Shown here: positions 54,792 to 63,662 of the stretch, one piece after another
Position numbering within the stretch: position 1 is the first letter of the stretch
Layout: each line of letters opens with the position of its first letter
Source: Streptomyces platensis
GTDB lineage: Bacteria > Actinomycetota > Actinomycetes > Streptomycetales > Streptomycetaceae
Reading direction: 5' to 3'
Assembly: GCF_008704855.1 (NCBI RefSeq)
Contig: NZ_CP023691.1
Location: forward strand, 930,001-994,000
DNA length: 64,000 nucleotides
Notes under the pieces: generated by a model
Database searches by the model: none
Told to the model about the DNA's origin: nothing
What the model saw: only the letters and a program-made list of their open reading frames with translations
Position numbers and translations under genes: made by a program

Positions 54792-55582
54792 AGGATCTGT
54801 CCCGTCCGTCCGGCGAGCACGCTCAGCGAGCGCAGCACCGCGTGCGGCACGACCTGGCTGGTGGCGGGGTTGCCCGGGTCCGGAAGGTGGGAGACCTCGA
54901 AGCGGTAGGAGCCGTGTGCGCCGGATGCCTCGATGACGTGGCGGGTGTGGTGCGCGGCGGGGTCGGCGACGACCCGGACCCGGACCGCGTCCAGGTCACC
55001 GACGGCGAGTGCGACCGAGGCGGCCACGTTCGTGGAGCGGGGGAACCGCGCCGGGACCTCGCGGGCGGTGCCGGACAGCACCTCGACCGGGCCGGTGGCG
55101 GTCCGCATCCGGGTGAGCAACGCGTCGCCCATCCAGGGCTGTTCGAGGGTGGCAGGCAGCTTGGTGGTGGTCAGCAGGACGTGGTCCAGGGGCCCGAGGG
55201 AGCGTACGGCCTGGAGGAGGTCCAGACCGCCGACCGCGCCGCCGGTGAAGTAGACCCGGCCCGGCCCGGTGGTGCGCAGCCGCTGCGACAGTTCCTCGTC
55301 GGTGAGGGCGCCGGTCGAGGCGATCAGCAGGTCCGCCCCGGAGGCAAGGACCCGCTCGCCCCAAGCCCGGACCACGCCCTGTCCCGCGGCCTCCACGATC
55401 AGATCGCAGCGCTCCAGGGCCTCCTCGAAGGAGACCTGCGGTGCGGGCGCGGCCTCGCCCAGCGGACGGTTGTCGACCAGGCACAGCAGCTCGGCGCCGG
55501 GCACCTGCTGCCGGACGAGGGCGGTGCCGACGACGCGGCCGATGGCACCCCAGCCGATGAGTCCTACCTTCCGGGCCGTCAT
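54788..55582 (-). CDS. Aspartate dehydrogenase-like protein (NadX/DUF108 family)
   Basis: The 264-residue product has a Rossmann start VGLIGWGAIGRVVGTALV and the family core IASTGALTDEELSQRL, FTGGAVGGLDLLQAV and PRSTNVAASVALAV. Characterised relatives are NAD(P)-dependent L-aspartate dehydrogenases, some in NAD synthesis and some in catabolic operons. No nadA/nadC are nearby, so a catabolic role (for example amine or imine chemistry on an amino acid) is more likely. ATG 55582 overlaps the dioxygenase stop by 4 bp. Confidence 0.85.
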   Translation of the reverse strand: MTARKVGLIGWGAIGRVVGTALVRQQVPGAELLCLVDNRPLGEAAPAPQVSFEEALERCDLIVEAAGQGVVRAWGERVLASGADLLIASTGALTDEELSQRLRTTGPGRVYFTGGAVGGLDLLQAVRSLGPLDHVLLTTTKLPATLEQPWMGDALLTRMRTATGPVEVLSGTAREVPARFPRSTNVAASVALAVGDLDAVRVRVVADPAAHHTRHVIEASGAHGSYRFEVSHLPDPGNPATSQVVPHAVLRSLSVLAGRTGQIL

Positions 55583-56484
55583 GCGCGCACTCCTTCGGGG
55601 GAGCCCGCCATGTGGCGGCGGATCTCGGCGGACGGCGGGCCCGCCGTGCCCCACAGGTCGGACAGTTCAGGGGTCCGCCGCCACACCTTGGCGATCCAGC
55701 GGTCCTCCACGACCTGTGCGACCTCGGAGGTGTACTCGCACACGAGCCCGGTCGGGTCGGTGAAGTAGGAGAAGGTGTTGTTGCCGGGGCCGTGCCGGCC
55801 GGGCCCCCACCGCGGGGTGATGCCGTGGTGCCTGAGGCGCCCCAGTCCCCGCATGAAGTGGTCGACCGAACTCATCTCGTACGCCACGTGGTTGAGGGAG
55901 ACCCATTCGGCCTGGTTGAAGGCGATGCAGTGGTGGTCGGCGTTGCAGCGCAGGAACGCCATCTGATGCTCGGACCAGTCGGAGACGCGCAGGCCGAGCA
56001 CGTCACGGTAGAAGGCGACGGAGGCGTCGATGTCGGTGGTGTTGAGGACCGCATGGGTGACGCCGACGGGGACGGCGGCGTCACGGCCGCGCGGGGCGAC
56101 CGCCCAGGTTTCGGCGGACAGCTCGACCAGGCGTCCTTCGTGGTCGTGGAAGCGCAGGCCGTAGCCGCCGCCGGCCTGGTCGAGCGGGCCGGGCCCGGAC
56201 ACCGGCCGGATGCCGCGCGCGGCGAGCCGGCGGGCGGCCTCGTCGGCCTCCGCGGGGGTGTCGAGGGCGAACGAGAGCCGGCCGAGGCCGGTCCGGTCGG
56301 AGCGGGTGAGCTGAAGTGCGTGATGTTCGTCGCCGGTGCCGCGCAGCCAGCTCGCGCCGCCGTCGGCCTCGACGGTCTCCAGGCCCCAGGCCTCCTGGTA
56401 GAAGTCGGTGGCCTCGGCGAAGTGCGGGGTGAGCAGTTCGACGGAGCGCAGGGCGCGCAGTCGGGCGATCGGGGGGTGGGGCAT
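55579..56484 (-). CDS. Type I extradiol ring-cleavage dioxygenase (VOC fold)
   Basis: The 301-residue two-domain protein resembles BphC. The Fe(II) ligands are His144 (GVTHAVLNTTD), His199 (SLNHVAYE) and Glu250 (LVCEYTSEV). The second-shell residues His185, His231 and Tyr240 fit the His195/His241/Tyr250 set of BphC with a constant offset of about ten. It should cleave a catechol next to the hydroxyls using O2. ATG 56484 follows GGAGG. It is the second gene of the operon, 17 bases after the aldehyde dehydrogenase. Confidence 0.9.
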   Translation of the reverse strand: MPHPPIARLRALRSVELLTPHFAEATDFYQEAWGLETVEADGGASWLRGTGDEHHALQLTRSDRTGLGRLSFALDTPAEADEAARRLAARGIRPVSGPGPLDQAGGGYGLRFHDHEGRLVELSAETWAVAPRGRDAAVPVGVTHAVLNTTDIDASVAFYRDVLGLRVSDWSEHQMAFLRCNADHHCIAFNQAEWVSLNHVAYEMSSVDHFMRGLGRLRHHGITPRWGPGRHGPGNNTFSYFTDPTGLVCEYTSEVAQVVEDRWIAKVWRRTPELSDLWGTAGPPSAEIRRHMAGSPEGVRA

Positions 56485-56501
56485 CAAATCCTCCGGAGGT
56501 G

Positions 56502-58025
56502 TCACTGGGCCCAGGGCAGCGGAGCGTCCGAGAGGCCCCAGTACAGGGACTTCTGGCGCTGGTAGGCGCGAATGCCGTCGCGGCCCTTCTCCCTGCCGAG
56601 ACCGCTGTCCTTCATGCCGCCGAACGGCGTGGAGGCGCTGAACTGCTTGTAGGTGTTGATCCAGACGGTGCCGGCGTCGATGCGGCGCGCGAGGCGCCAG
56701 GCGGCGCGGTGGTCGCGGGTCCAGATCCCGCAGGCCAGGCCGTAAACCGAGTCGTTGGCCTGGCGTACGAGGTCGTCCTCGTCGTCGAAGGGCAGGGCGA
56801 CCAGGACCGGGCCGAAGATCTCTTCCTGGCAGGTACGGGCGGAGTTGGGCAGGCCGTCGAGGACGGTGGGCAGGTAGTAGGCACCGTCGCGGTAGGCGTC
56901 GCCGTCGGGGACGGTCCCGCCGCAGAGCACCCGGGCGCCTTCCGCGCGGGCCAGGTCGACGTAGGCGGCGACCGAGTCCCGGTGCGCATGGTGCACGAGC
57001 GGCGCGACCTGGGTGCCGGGGTCCGTTCCCGGCCCGATACGCAGCTTCCGTGCCCGGCCGACGAGGGCGGTGACGAACTCCTGATAGCGCTCGCGGGCCA
57101 CGAACAGCCGCGAGCCGGCGACGCAGGACTGGCCGGTGGACGAGAAGATCCCGAACAGCACGCCGGCCAGGGCCTGTTCGAGGTCGGCGTCGGCGAGCAC
57201 GACGGTCGGCGACTTGCCGCCCAGCTCCAGTGAGACCGGCATCAGCTTCTCAGCCGCCGCATGGGCGATGGCCCGGCCGGTGCGCGTGCCGCCGGTGAAG
57301 CTGATCCTGCCGACCTGCGGGTGGCGTACGAGGGCGTCACCGACGACCCGGCCGGGCCCCGGCAGGACGGACAACAGGCCTTCCGGGAGCCGGAGTTCGG
57401 TGAGCGTCCGGGCGATGAGACGCCCCAGGGCGAGTGAGCCGAGCGGGGTCCACGCGGCAGGCTTGAGCAGGACCGCGTTGCCGGCGGCGAGCGCCGGGGC
57501 AAGTTTCTGCGCGTCACTGGCAAGCGGTGAATTCCACGGGTTGATCGCACCGACCACGCCGATCGGCTCGTACCTGCTCATCGTGAGGCAGTCCCCGCGG
57601 GCGGGGGTGAGGGCCTCCTCCGCGGTTTCGACGGCGGCCGCGGTGTAGCGGAAGGTGGCGGCGGCGCTGGCCACGAGGGCGCGGGTCTCGGTGAGCGTCT
57701 TGCCGGTTTCGGCGGTCTGGAGCGTGGCGAGCCGTTCGGCTCCGGTGTCGAGCGCCTCGGCGATGCGGTGCAGCAGCCGGGCCCGTCCGTGGGCCGGCAG
57801 TGCGCGCCAGGCGGGCTCGGCGGCCGCGCGGGCAGCGTGCCGGGCGGCCTCGTCGACGTCGCCGGCGTCGGCATTGGCCAGAACGGCGAGGGTGCGGCCG
57901 GTGGCGGGATCGGTGATCTCGACCGGATCGCCGCTGCCGCGCCGCCACTCCCCCGCGACGAGGATCTCGTCCGGGGTGGACTCCGGTGCCGGCACCCGTT
58001 GCTGCGCCGGCTCTTCGACGGTCAT
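56502..58025 (-). CDS. Aldehyde dehydrogenase
   Basis: The 507-residue enzyme has all ALDH motifs: NPWNSPLASDAQKLAPALAA with the cofactor Lys region KPAAWTPLG, FTGGTRTGRAI, the general base Glu in SLELGGKS, the nucleophile Cys in STGQSCVAGSR, and EEIFGPVL. It is first in the operon, so its promoter drives all eleven genes. It probably oxidises the aldehyde made by the ThDP enzyme or a hydrolase product. ATG 58025 follows AGGAGG. Confidence 0.93.
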   Translation of the reverse strand: MTVEEPAQQRVPAPESTPDEILVAGEWRRGSGDPVEITDPATGRTLAVLANADAGDVDEAARHAARAAAEPAWRALPAHGRARLLHRIAEALDTGAERLATLQTAETGKTLTETRALVASAAATFRYTAAAVETAEEALTPARGDCLTMSRYEPIGVVGAINPWNSPLASDAQKLAPALAAGNAVLLKPAAWTPLGSLALGRLIARTLTELRLPEGLLSVLPGPGRVVGDALVRHPQVGRISFTGGTRTGRAIAHAAAEKLMPVSLELGGKSPTVVLADADLEQALAGVLFGIFSSTGQSCVAGSRLFVARERYQEFVTALVGRARKLRIGPGTDPGTQVAPLVHHAHRDSVAAYVDLARAEGARVLCGGTVPDGDAYRDGAYYLPTVLDGLPNSARTCQEEIFGPVLVALPFDDEDDLVRQANDSVYGLACGIWTRDHRAAWRLARRIDAGTVWINTYKQFSASTPFGGMKDSGLGREKGRDGIRAYQRQKSLYWGLSDAPLPWAQ

Positions 58026-58123
58026 CCGCGGCCTCCTGACGGTGACTTGAGAGGGGCGGCCGAGCCGCCCGGCGCACCGGGCAGAGCTGGCCACTTCCCC
58101 ACGATTACTTCAGCGCCAGAAAT

Positions 58124-58228
58124 CTAAGCCCTTAACTATTCCCTCACAAGGGTCTGCGACGAAAAAACTTCCTTTGGTCAAACCCTTGACGACTCCACCC
58201 CCCAGGTCGATAGAACTTAAGCGCTTAG
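58124..58228. promoter_or_regulatory. Twin 12-bp operators between divergent catabolic genes
   Basis: CTAAGCCCTTAA (58124-58135) lies near the aldehyde dehydrogenase end. Its near-identical copy CTAAGCGCTTAA lies on the other strand at 58217-58228, near the transporter. They differ at one base and are arranged head to head. The intergenic segment 58090-58250 is AT-rich for this genome, as expected for divergent promoters. The regulator is unknown; the operon's MarR is one candidate. Confidence 0.65.
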
Positions 58229-58346
58229 AAACTTTGCGCTTACGTACGGGAAAGCCCGAGCGAGCTCCAGACGGGCCCGCACCCCCGACGCCCTCCCCTC
58301 CCCTCGTCCCTCACCCGCCGCACCGGCGGGTCTGGAGGAATCCCGG

Positions 58347-59729
58347 ATGAGCCTCGACACCTCCCCGGGCCGCGATGGCGGCGCCACCCGCGCTGCCATC
58401 GCGGCCCGCTTCGAACGCCTCCCGCTGTCGCGCTGGCATGTCACCGTCCGCATCGTGATCGGCGTGGTGACCTTCTTCGAAGCCTTCGACCAACTACTGA
58501 TCGCCTATGCGATGCCCCAGCTGCGACAGGAGTGGAGCCTGTCGACGGCGGAGTCCACCCTGGTCCTGACCGTCGGCTCGGCCGGAATGCTGTGCGGCGC
58601 ACTACTCTCCGGGCGCATGGCGGACCGCATCGGCCGGGTCAAGGTCATCGTGCTGTGCATCGCCGTCTCCGGCACGGCCTCGCTCGCTCTGGCCGCCAGC
58701 CCCGGGCCGGGCCTCTTCACCCTTCTGCGGTTCGTCCAGGGCCTCGCCATCGGCGGCGAGGTACCGGTGGCGGCCGCCTTCATCAGCGAGATCATCCGCA
58801 GCCACGGGCGCGGCCGCTTCGTCCTCCTCTACGAGCTGGTGTTCCCCGCCGGGCTCACCCTTGGCGCGCTCTGCGCCGCCTGGATCGTGCCGGTGCTCGG
58901 CTGGCGCTGGATGTATGCGCTGGCCGCCGCGCCCGGACTGCTGTGCGTACTGGTCTCGCGCACGGTGCCGGAGTCGCCGCGGTGGCTCGCCGAGCACGGA
59001 CGGCAGGCCGAGGCGGAGGCGACGATGGAACTCATCGAGGCGAAGGTGGCACACGCGACGGGCCGGCCGTTGCCGCCGGCAGCACCCGCCGCACCTGCCA
59101 CCACGGAGGCCGGCGGCACCGGCGGCCTGTTCAGCGGCCGCTACCGCCGCCGCACCCTCGTCGTCGGCACCCTCTGGTTCACCGGCTACTTCGTCAACTA
59201 CGGCATCACCTCCTGGCTGCCCACCCTCTACGGGGCCCGCTTCGGGCTCTCGCTCCCCGACGCGCTGCTCTACTCGACCGTCACCTCGGTCTCCGGGCTG
59301 CTGGGCTGCCTGCTGGCCGCGCTCACCATCGACCGGATCGGCCGCCGCCGGATCTTCGCCCTCTTCCTGGGCGGCGCGGCTGCCCTCCTCCTCGTCCTGG
59401 CCGCACTGGGCGCCCGTACACCGGTCCAGGTGCTGCTGTGGACGTCACTGGCCGCGGTCTGCTTCTTCGGCTCCAACATCAGCCTCTACCTCTACACACC
59501 GGAGCTGTATCCGACTCGGATGCGGGCGCTGGGCTGCAGCGTCGGGGGCGCGCTCAACCGCGTCGGCGTGATCCTGGGCCCTGTGCTGGTCGGCGCGGTC
59601 TACGCCGGAAGCACCGGACTGACCGGGGTCTTCGCGATGCTGGGCGGGGTCGCACTGCTGGGGGCGCTGGTGGCGGCCGCGTGCTGCGAGGAGACAGCGG
59701 GGCGGACGCTGGAGGAAATCTCACCCTGA
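58347..59729 (+). CDS. MFS transporter (aromatic acid/sugar-type symporter)
   Basis: The 460-residue permease has twelve predicted helices, the loop 2-3 motif GRMADRIGRVKVI and the duplicated DRIGRRRIF in the second half, and PESPRWLAEHGRQAEAE before the central loop. This pattern fits the metabolite:H+ symporter families (SP/AAHS). FFEAFDQLLIAYAMPQL in helix 1 carries the Asp typical of aromatic acid symporters. It is divergent from the catabolic operon and probably imports its substrate. Confidence 0.88.
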   Translation: MSLDTSPGRDGGATRAAIAARFERLPLSRWHVTVRIVIGVVTFFEAFDQLLIAYAMPQLRQEWSLSTAESTLVLTVGSAGMLCGALLSGRMADRIGRVKVIVLCIAVSGTASLALAASPGPGLFTLLRFVQGLAIGGEVPVAAAFISEIIRSHGRGRFVLLYELVFPAGLTLGALCAAWIVPVLGWRWMYALAAAPGLLCVLVSRTVPESPRWLAEHGRQAEAEATMELIEAKVAHATGRPLPPAAPAAPATTEAGGTGGLFSGRYRRRTLVVGTLWFTGYFVNYGITSWLPTLYGARFGLSLPDALLYSTVTSVSGLLGCLLAALTIDRIGRRRIFALFLGGAAALLLVLAALGARTPVQVLLWTSLAAVCFFGSNISLYLYTPELYPTRMRALGCSVGGALNRVGVILGPVLVGAVYAGSTGLTGVFAMLGGVALLGALVAAACCEETAGRTLEEISP

Positions 59730-59877
59730 GGTCCAGGGCCGCGGCCCCCGTTCACCCGCCCCACCCGCGTACCAGCGGCGGATCATCCGAGTACGGTACC
59801 CGCGTGGACCAGCCGCCGGGCACGTTGTGGGCCTGGCGGTCGCGGCAGCGGATGGGGCTTCGCCTCCCCGCCTCCCC

Positions 59878-59935
59878 AGCAGTCCGTCAATGGCCGTGCG
59901 GCCCCTGCTTCCTGCCGCCGGCATGAAGTGAACCC
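59878..59935 (-). pseudogene. Integrase 3'-end relic
   Basis: The minus strand reads HFMPAAGSRGRTAIDGLLG, the last codons of a pSAM2-type integrase. About 51 of 58 bases match 29183-29240 in the broken integrase, in the same orientation. Nothing else of an integrase is present here. Flanks are the transporter gene and the amidase stop. Confidence 0.7.
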
Positions 59936-59947
59936 AGGCAGTACGCC

Positions 59948-61399
59948 CTACTTCGGTGCCTGGAAGCCGCCGATCTTCTGCTCAAGCAATTCGGCCAGCC
60001 GCAGCGGGGTGCGGTCCTCGAACATCGGACCGATGAGCTGCACTCCCACCGGCAGACCCTCGGGCGACCGGCCCGCTGGTACAGCGGTGGCGGGCAGACC
60101 GGGCATCGTGGCCAGACCGGCCCAGACCAGCTGGTCGAAGTACGGATACTCGACGCCGTCGATGTCGATCCGGCGTTCCCTCGGATCGGGGTTGTGGTCG
60201 TGCGGGAACGCGGGAGTGGGCGTGATGGGACACACCACCGCGTCGAACTCGGCGAAGAGCTGCCGCCAGCCGTGACGGTGGAGCTCGCGACGGCTGTTCG
60301 CCTCGATCCAGTCGCGATGGCTGCACACCATGCCGCGCAGCATTGCCGCATCGAGACTCTGGTCGTTGGCGCTCAGTTGGGCGGCACGGGTCCGCAGCTG
60401 CTCGTATGCTTCGACGGGAAAACGTGCAACGGAGCCCGAAAACAGCAACTGCCTGTAGAGCATCGCGGCTTCGGTCAGATCGGGCAGCAGCGGACTGTCC
60501 CGCTCGACGCGGGCACCGCCGTCGACAAGCGCGTCGGCCACCCGGCCCACGCCCGCCCGCACGGCGGATCCGGTCGGAATGAGCGGATGCTCGTCGAGGA
60601 CCAGGACCCGGAAGTCGCGGAGCCGTTCGTGGCGCGCGGGCGGCAGCGTCAGGTGGTACGCCACACCGAACGTCAGCGGGTCCGGTCCGGCCATGACGTC
60701 GAGCAGGAGCGTGAGGTCGCGAGCGGTGCGCGCCATCGGACCGACGACGGCGAGGTCCTGCTCGACCGGCAGGGCCGGACCGGGCGGCGGGACCATGCCG
60801 CGGCTCGCCGCCAGCCCGAGTGTCGGCTTGTGCGCGTAAATGCCGCAGAAATGCGCGGGGGTGCGCAACGAACCGGCGATGTCGGAGCCGATGGACAGCG
60901 CGCCGAATCCGCACGCCAGGGCCGCCGCCGAGCCGCCGGAGGATCCGCCCGACGTGCGGCTGTGATCCCACGGGTTGTTGGTGGTGCCGTAGATCTCGTT
61001 GAAGCTCTGTATGTCTTGCAGCCCCAAGGGCACATTGGTCTTCCCGAGCACCACCGCGCCCGCGGCCTTGAGCCGCGACACCTGCACCGCGTCCTCGGCC
61101 GGCATGTAGTCCCGGTGCGGCGGCATACCCCAGGTCGTGGGCAGCCCCGCAATGTCGTACGAGTCCTTGACCGTCACCGGAATGCCCAGCAACGGCCGGT
61201 CCTCACCGCGGGCACGCGCCCGGTCGGCATCGCGCGCGGCGGCCCGTGCACGGTCGAAGTCCGGCACACAGATCGCGTTGATCGCATCGTTGTCCCGTTC
61301 AATACGGGCGATCGCCTCGTCGGTCAGTTCCGCCGAGGTCACTTCACCGGCACGCAAGGCAGCCGCAAGTTGTTCGGCCGTCGGAAAATTCCACTTCAT
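59948..61399 (-). CDS. Amidase signature family protein
   Basis: The 483-residue product has the complete Ser-cisSer-Lys set: Lys in IPVTVKDSYDIAG, and the Gly/Ser-rich core SRTSGGSSGGSAAALACG and SIGSDIAGSLRTP. The end ATAVPAGRSPEGLPVGVQLI is typical. It hydrolyses amides of unknown identity in the cytosol. ATG 61399 begins MKWNFPTAEQLAAAL; upstream codons are not protein-like. It is divergent from the aldo/keto reductase. Confidence 0.9.
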   Translation of the reverse strand: MKWNFPTAEQLAAALRAGEVTSAELTDEAIARIERDNDAINAICVPDFDRARAAARDADRARARGEDRPLLGIPVTVKDSYDIAGLPTTWGMPPHRDYMPAEDAVQVSRLKAAGAVVLGKTNVPLGLQDIQSFNEIYGTTNNPWDHSRTSGGSSGGSAAALACGFGALSIGSDIAGSLRTPAHFCGIYAHKPTLGLAASRGMVPPPGPALPVEQDLAVVGPMARTARDLTLLLDVMAGPDPLTFGVAYHLTLPPARHERLRDFRVLVLDEHPLIPTGSAVRAGVGRVADALVDGGARVERDSPLLPDLTEAAMLYRQLLFSGSVARFPVEAYEQLRTRAAQLSANDQSLDAAMLRGMVCSHRDWIEANSRRELHRHGWRQLFAEFDAVVCPITPTPAFPHDHNPDPRERRIDIDGVEYPYFDQLVWAGLATMPGLPATAVPAGRSPEGLPVGVQLIGPMFEDRTPLRLAELLEQKIGGFQAPK

Positions 61400-61812
61400 G
61401 AATCCGACCGTATGGGCATGGGGAAGAGGGCACGAAATGCCGCTTCGCACAACGGGGTTGATGTCCCCATACTCATCTGCTTGGCGGTCCTCGACCCGAT
61501 GGCCGTAGTGCCGGCGGGACTCGTTCGGTCCGCGGGTGTCCGGCGGGCCAGCGGTGTGATGGCGCTGGACGCCATCGCGAACTGGATCGTCAACTGGCCG
61601 CAGCTGCACCGAGGGCCCCAGTCCGGCAAGGAGGGCAGCACCCGCGAAGGGACATTGCCCGCTTGAGCGCATATACCGCGCTTGCATTAGTCGCAGTTTC
61701 AATTATTGTAGTTTCAAGAGACGCCGTGATCGTCTTCCGCCCCGCACCCCCTCGCTCGCGGGCCCTTCCAAGCGGAGCACAGGGCCCGTGGGGACACGAA
61801 AGGATCTTCGCC
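61400..61812. other. Intergenic region with possible transporter stub
   Basis: About 410 bases between divergent genes. A plus-strand frame at 61663 reads YTALALVAVSIIVVSRDAVI, faintly like the first helix of LysE-type exporters, and continues into the reductase frame; it is too short to call. The stretch 61680-61720 is AT-rich and may be promoter DNA. Confidence 0.35.
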
Positions 61813-62628
61813 ATGACTGCCGCCGTACCCGCCGTCACCCTGAACAACGGCGTCACCATGCCGCAGCTGGGCTTCGGGGCCTTCCAGGTGGGCGAGAAAG
61901 AGATCGCCACGGCCCTGGAGAACGGCTACCGCAGCATCGACACCGCATCGGCCTACGGCAACGAGAGCGACGTCGGCCGGGCCCTGCGCTCGTCCGGCAT
62001 CGCACGAGACGAGGTCTTCGTCACCACCAAGGTGTGGAACACCGACCAGGGCTACGGCAGCACCCTCGCCGCCTTCGACGCCTCGCTCGCCAGGCTTCGG
62101 CTGGACTACGTGGACCTCTACCTCGTCCATTGGCCGGCCCCGGCCCGCAACACCTACCTCGACACCTGGCGCGCCCTGGAGAAGATCCACGCCGACGGCC
62201 GGGCGCGCGCCATCGGCGTCTCCAACTTCCGGCCCGCGGATCTGCTGCACCTCCTCGACGCCGGCGGCACCGTCCCTGCGGTCAATCAGATCGAACTGCA
62301 CCCTCATCTTCAGCAGGCCGAGCTGCGGGCCTTCCACGCACGTCACGGCATCGTGACCGAGGCGTGGGGCCCGCTCGCCCGCGGCGGCCTCCTGAGGCAC
62401 CCGGCCATCGTCCCCCTCGCCGGCCGACTCGGCAGGACCCCGGCCCAGGTCGTTCTGCGCTGGCACCTCCAGCTCGGCAACGTCGCGATCCCCAAGTCGG
62501 CCACGCCCGAGCGCATTCGCCAGAACCTCGACGTCTTCGACTTCGAGCTCACCGACGCTGACATGGCCGCCATCGCTGCACTCGACAACGGCACCCGTAC
62601 CGGCCCCGACCCCGACTTCTTCAACTGA
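61813..62628 (+). CDS. Aldo/keto reductase
   Basis: The 271-residue (alpha/beta)8 enzyme has the catalytic tetrad in DTASAYGNE (Asp, Tyr), TTKVWNTDQG (Lys) and LYLVHWPAP (His), plus the NADPH-binding IPKSATPERIRQN. It reduces small aldehydes and ketones such as methylglyoxal or 2,5-diketogluconate; the substrate is unknown. ATG 61813 follows AAAGGA. It is monocistronic as far as visible. Confidence 0.93.
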   Translation: MTAAVPAVTLNNGVTMPQLGFGAFQVGEKEIATALENGYRSIDTASAYGNESDVGRALRSSGIARDEVFVTTKVWNTDQGYGSTLAAFDASLARLRLDYVDLYLVHWPAPARNTYLDTWRALEKIHADGRARAIGVSNFRPADLLHLLDAGGTVPAVNQIELHPHLQQAELRAFHARHGIVTEAWGPLARGGLLRHPAIVPLAGRLGRTPAQVVLRWHLQLGNVAIPKSATPERIRQNLDVFDFELTDADMAAIAALDNGTRTGPDPDFFN

Positions 62629-62871
62629 CGTCAGCCGACCAGTTGCCCCTCACGGCCCGGACCAGGGATCACGTACCGCATTCGGGTCCAGGGTGCGGTC
62701 GGTGGCCGGCGTGGGTGCACTCGCGTACTTCGTTCCCCGGAAGGGAAACGCACAGCGGGGCGGCGAGCAGCGAGCAGTATGTAGCAGCCGTGAATGGAGC
62801 CCGCTAGCTGCCCTGCCTCGGAACCGCCGACAGGCTCCTTCCGTCTGGTGGTGAGACGAAGGGGGTGAAAG

Positions 62872-63600
62872 GTGTTTGCATGGTTGTTTCTGTGGCTGGT
62901 GTTGGGCATCTGGTTAATCGTCGGGGCGTTCGCCTACGTGGTCTGGAAGCGCCGGCGTCAGCCCGCACGGCACCGGCGCTGGTGGGTCTTGGGGATGTGT
63001 ACGGGCGCCGTGGGGTATGTCCACACACTCGCCTACGGCTTCGCTCTGACGCGACCGACAGAGGTGTGCGGGCAGCGAACCTTCGACGACGACTTTCCGC
63101 TGTCCTACGTCCGCGTCGACATGTTCCCCCCACGTCTGGCGTGCTACTGGACGGATTCGGCGGCGTACGGGCCCAGCCACCCCACGGCCGCGGGCACATG
63201 GCTGCTGTGGTGCGCGGCAGCCCTCCTGGTGGCAGGCACGGTCAGCAGGGCGATAACTCTCAGCTCGCGCACACCGCGCTGGGCCAGGGCGGGCACGGTC
63301 CTCGCGCCCGCGGTCGCCGCCGCCATCTGGGCGACTGGAATCGCCCCGCTCATGCGCCTGTCGGCCGTCGATCTCCACAATGAGTGCTTCCGCTGGCAAG
63401 TGGCTCATCTGCACTCCGCGCCCTCCGGCGAAATCGTGCATACCGAGCGCGGCTTTCTGCCGCCGGCTGTCGACTGCGTATTCACCGACGGCACCGCCAG
63501 CCTCATCCGTGTTGAAACTCTGGGACTCTCGTGCTGCCTCAGCGTGTTCCTCATCTGCTGTGCCGCGCTCAGGCTGCTGAAAGCGCCAATGCCCCTGTGA
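62872..63600 (+). CDS. Hypothetical membrane protein
   Basis: The 242-residue product begins at GTG 62872 after AGGGGGTG. It has about four transmembrane helices (WLFLWLVLGIWLIVGAFAYV; TWLLWCAAALLVAGTVS; LAPAVAAAIWATGIAPLM; LSCCLSVFLICCAALRLL) and extracytoplasmic loops with paired cysteines (EVCGQRTF, LACYWTDS; HNECFRW, AVDCVFTD). No family was recognised. It lies between the aldo/keto reductase and the sigma factor gene. Confidence 0.65.
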   Translation: MFAWLFLWLVLGIWLIVGAFAYVVWKRRRQPARHRRWWVLGMCTGAVGYVHTLAYGFALTRPTEVCGQRTFDDDFPLSYVRVDMFPPRLACYWTDSAAYGPSHPTAAGTWLLWCAAALLVAGTVSRAITLSSRTPRWARAGTVLAPAVAAAIWATGIAPLMRLSAVDLHNECFRWQVAHLHSAPSGEIVHTERGFLPPAVDCVFTDGTASLIRVETLGLSCCLSVFLICCAALRLLKAPMPL

Positions 63601-63662
63601 AGCCACGAACCACAGTGAATAACCTGCGTGCACTTCACCGCCTGGTGCGCCGGCCGGAGGTG

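Noticed and set aside
61663..61760. LysE-type exporter stub in frame with the aldo/keto reductase
   Set aside because: Only about 20 hydrophobic residues resemble a first helix; no further homology.
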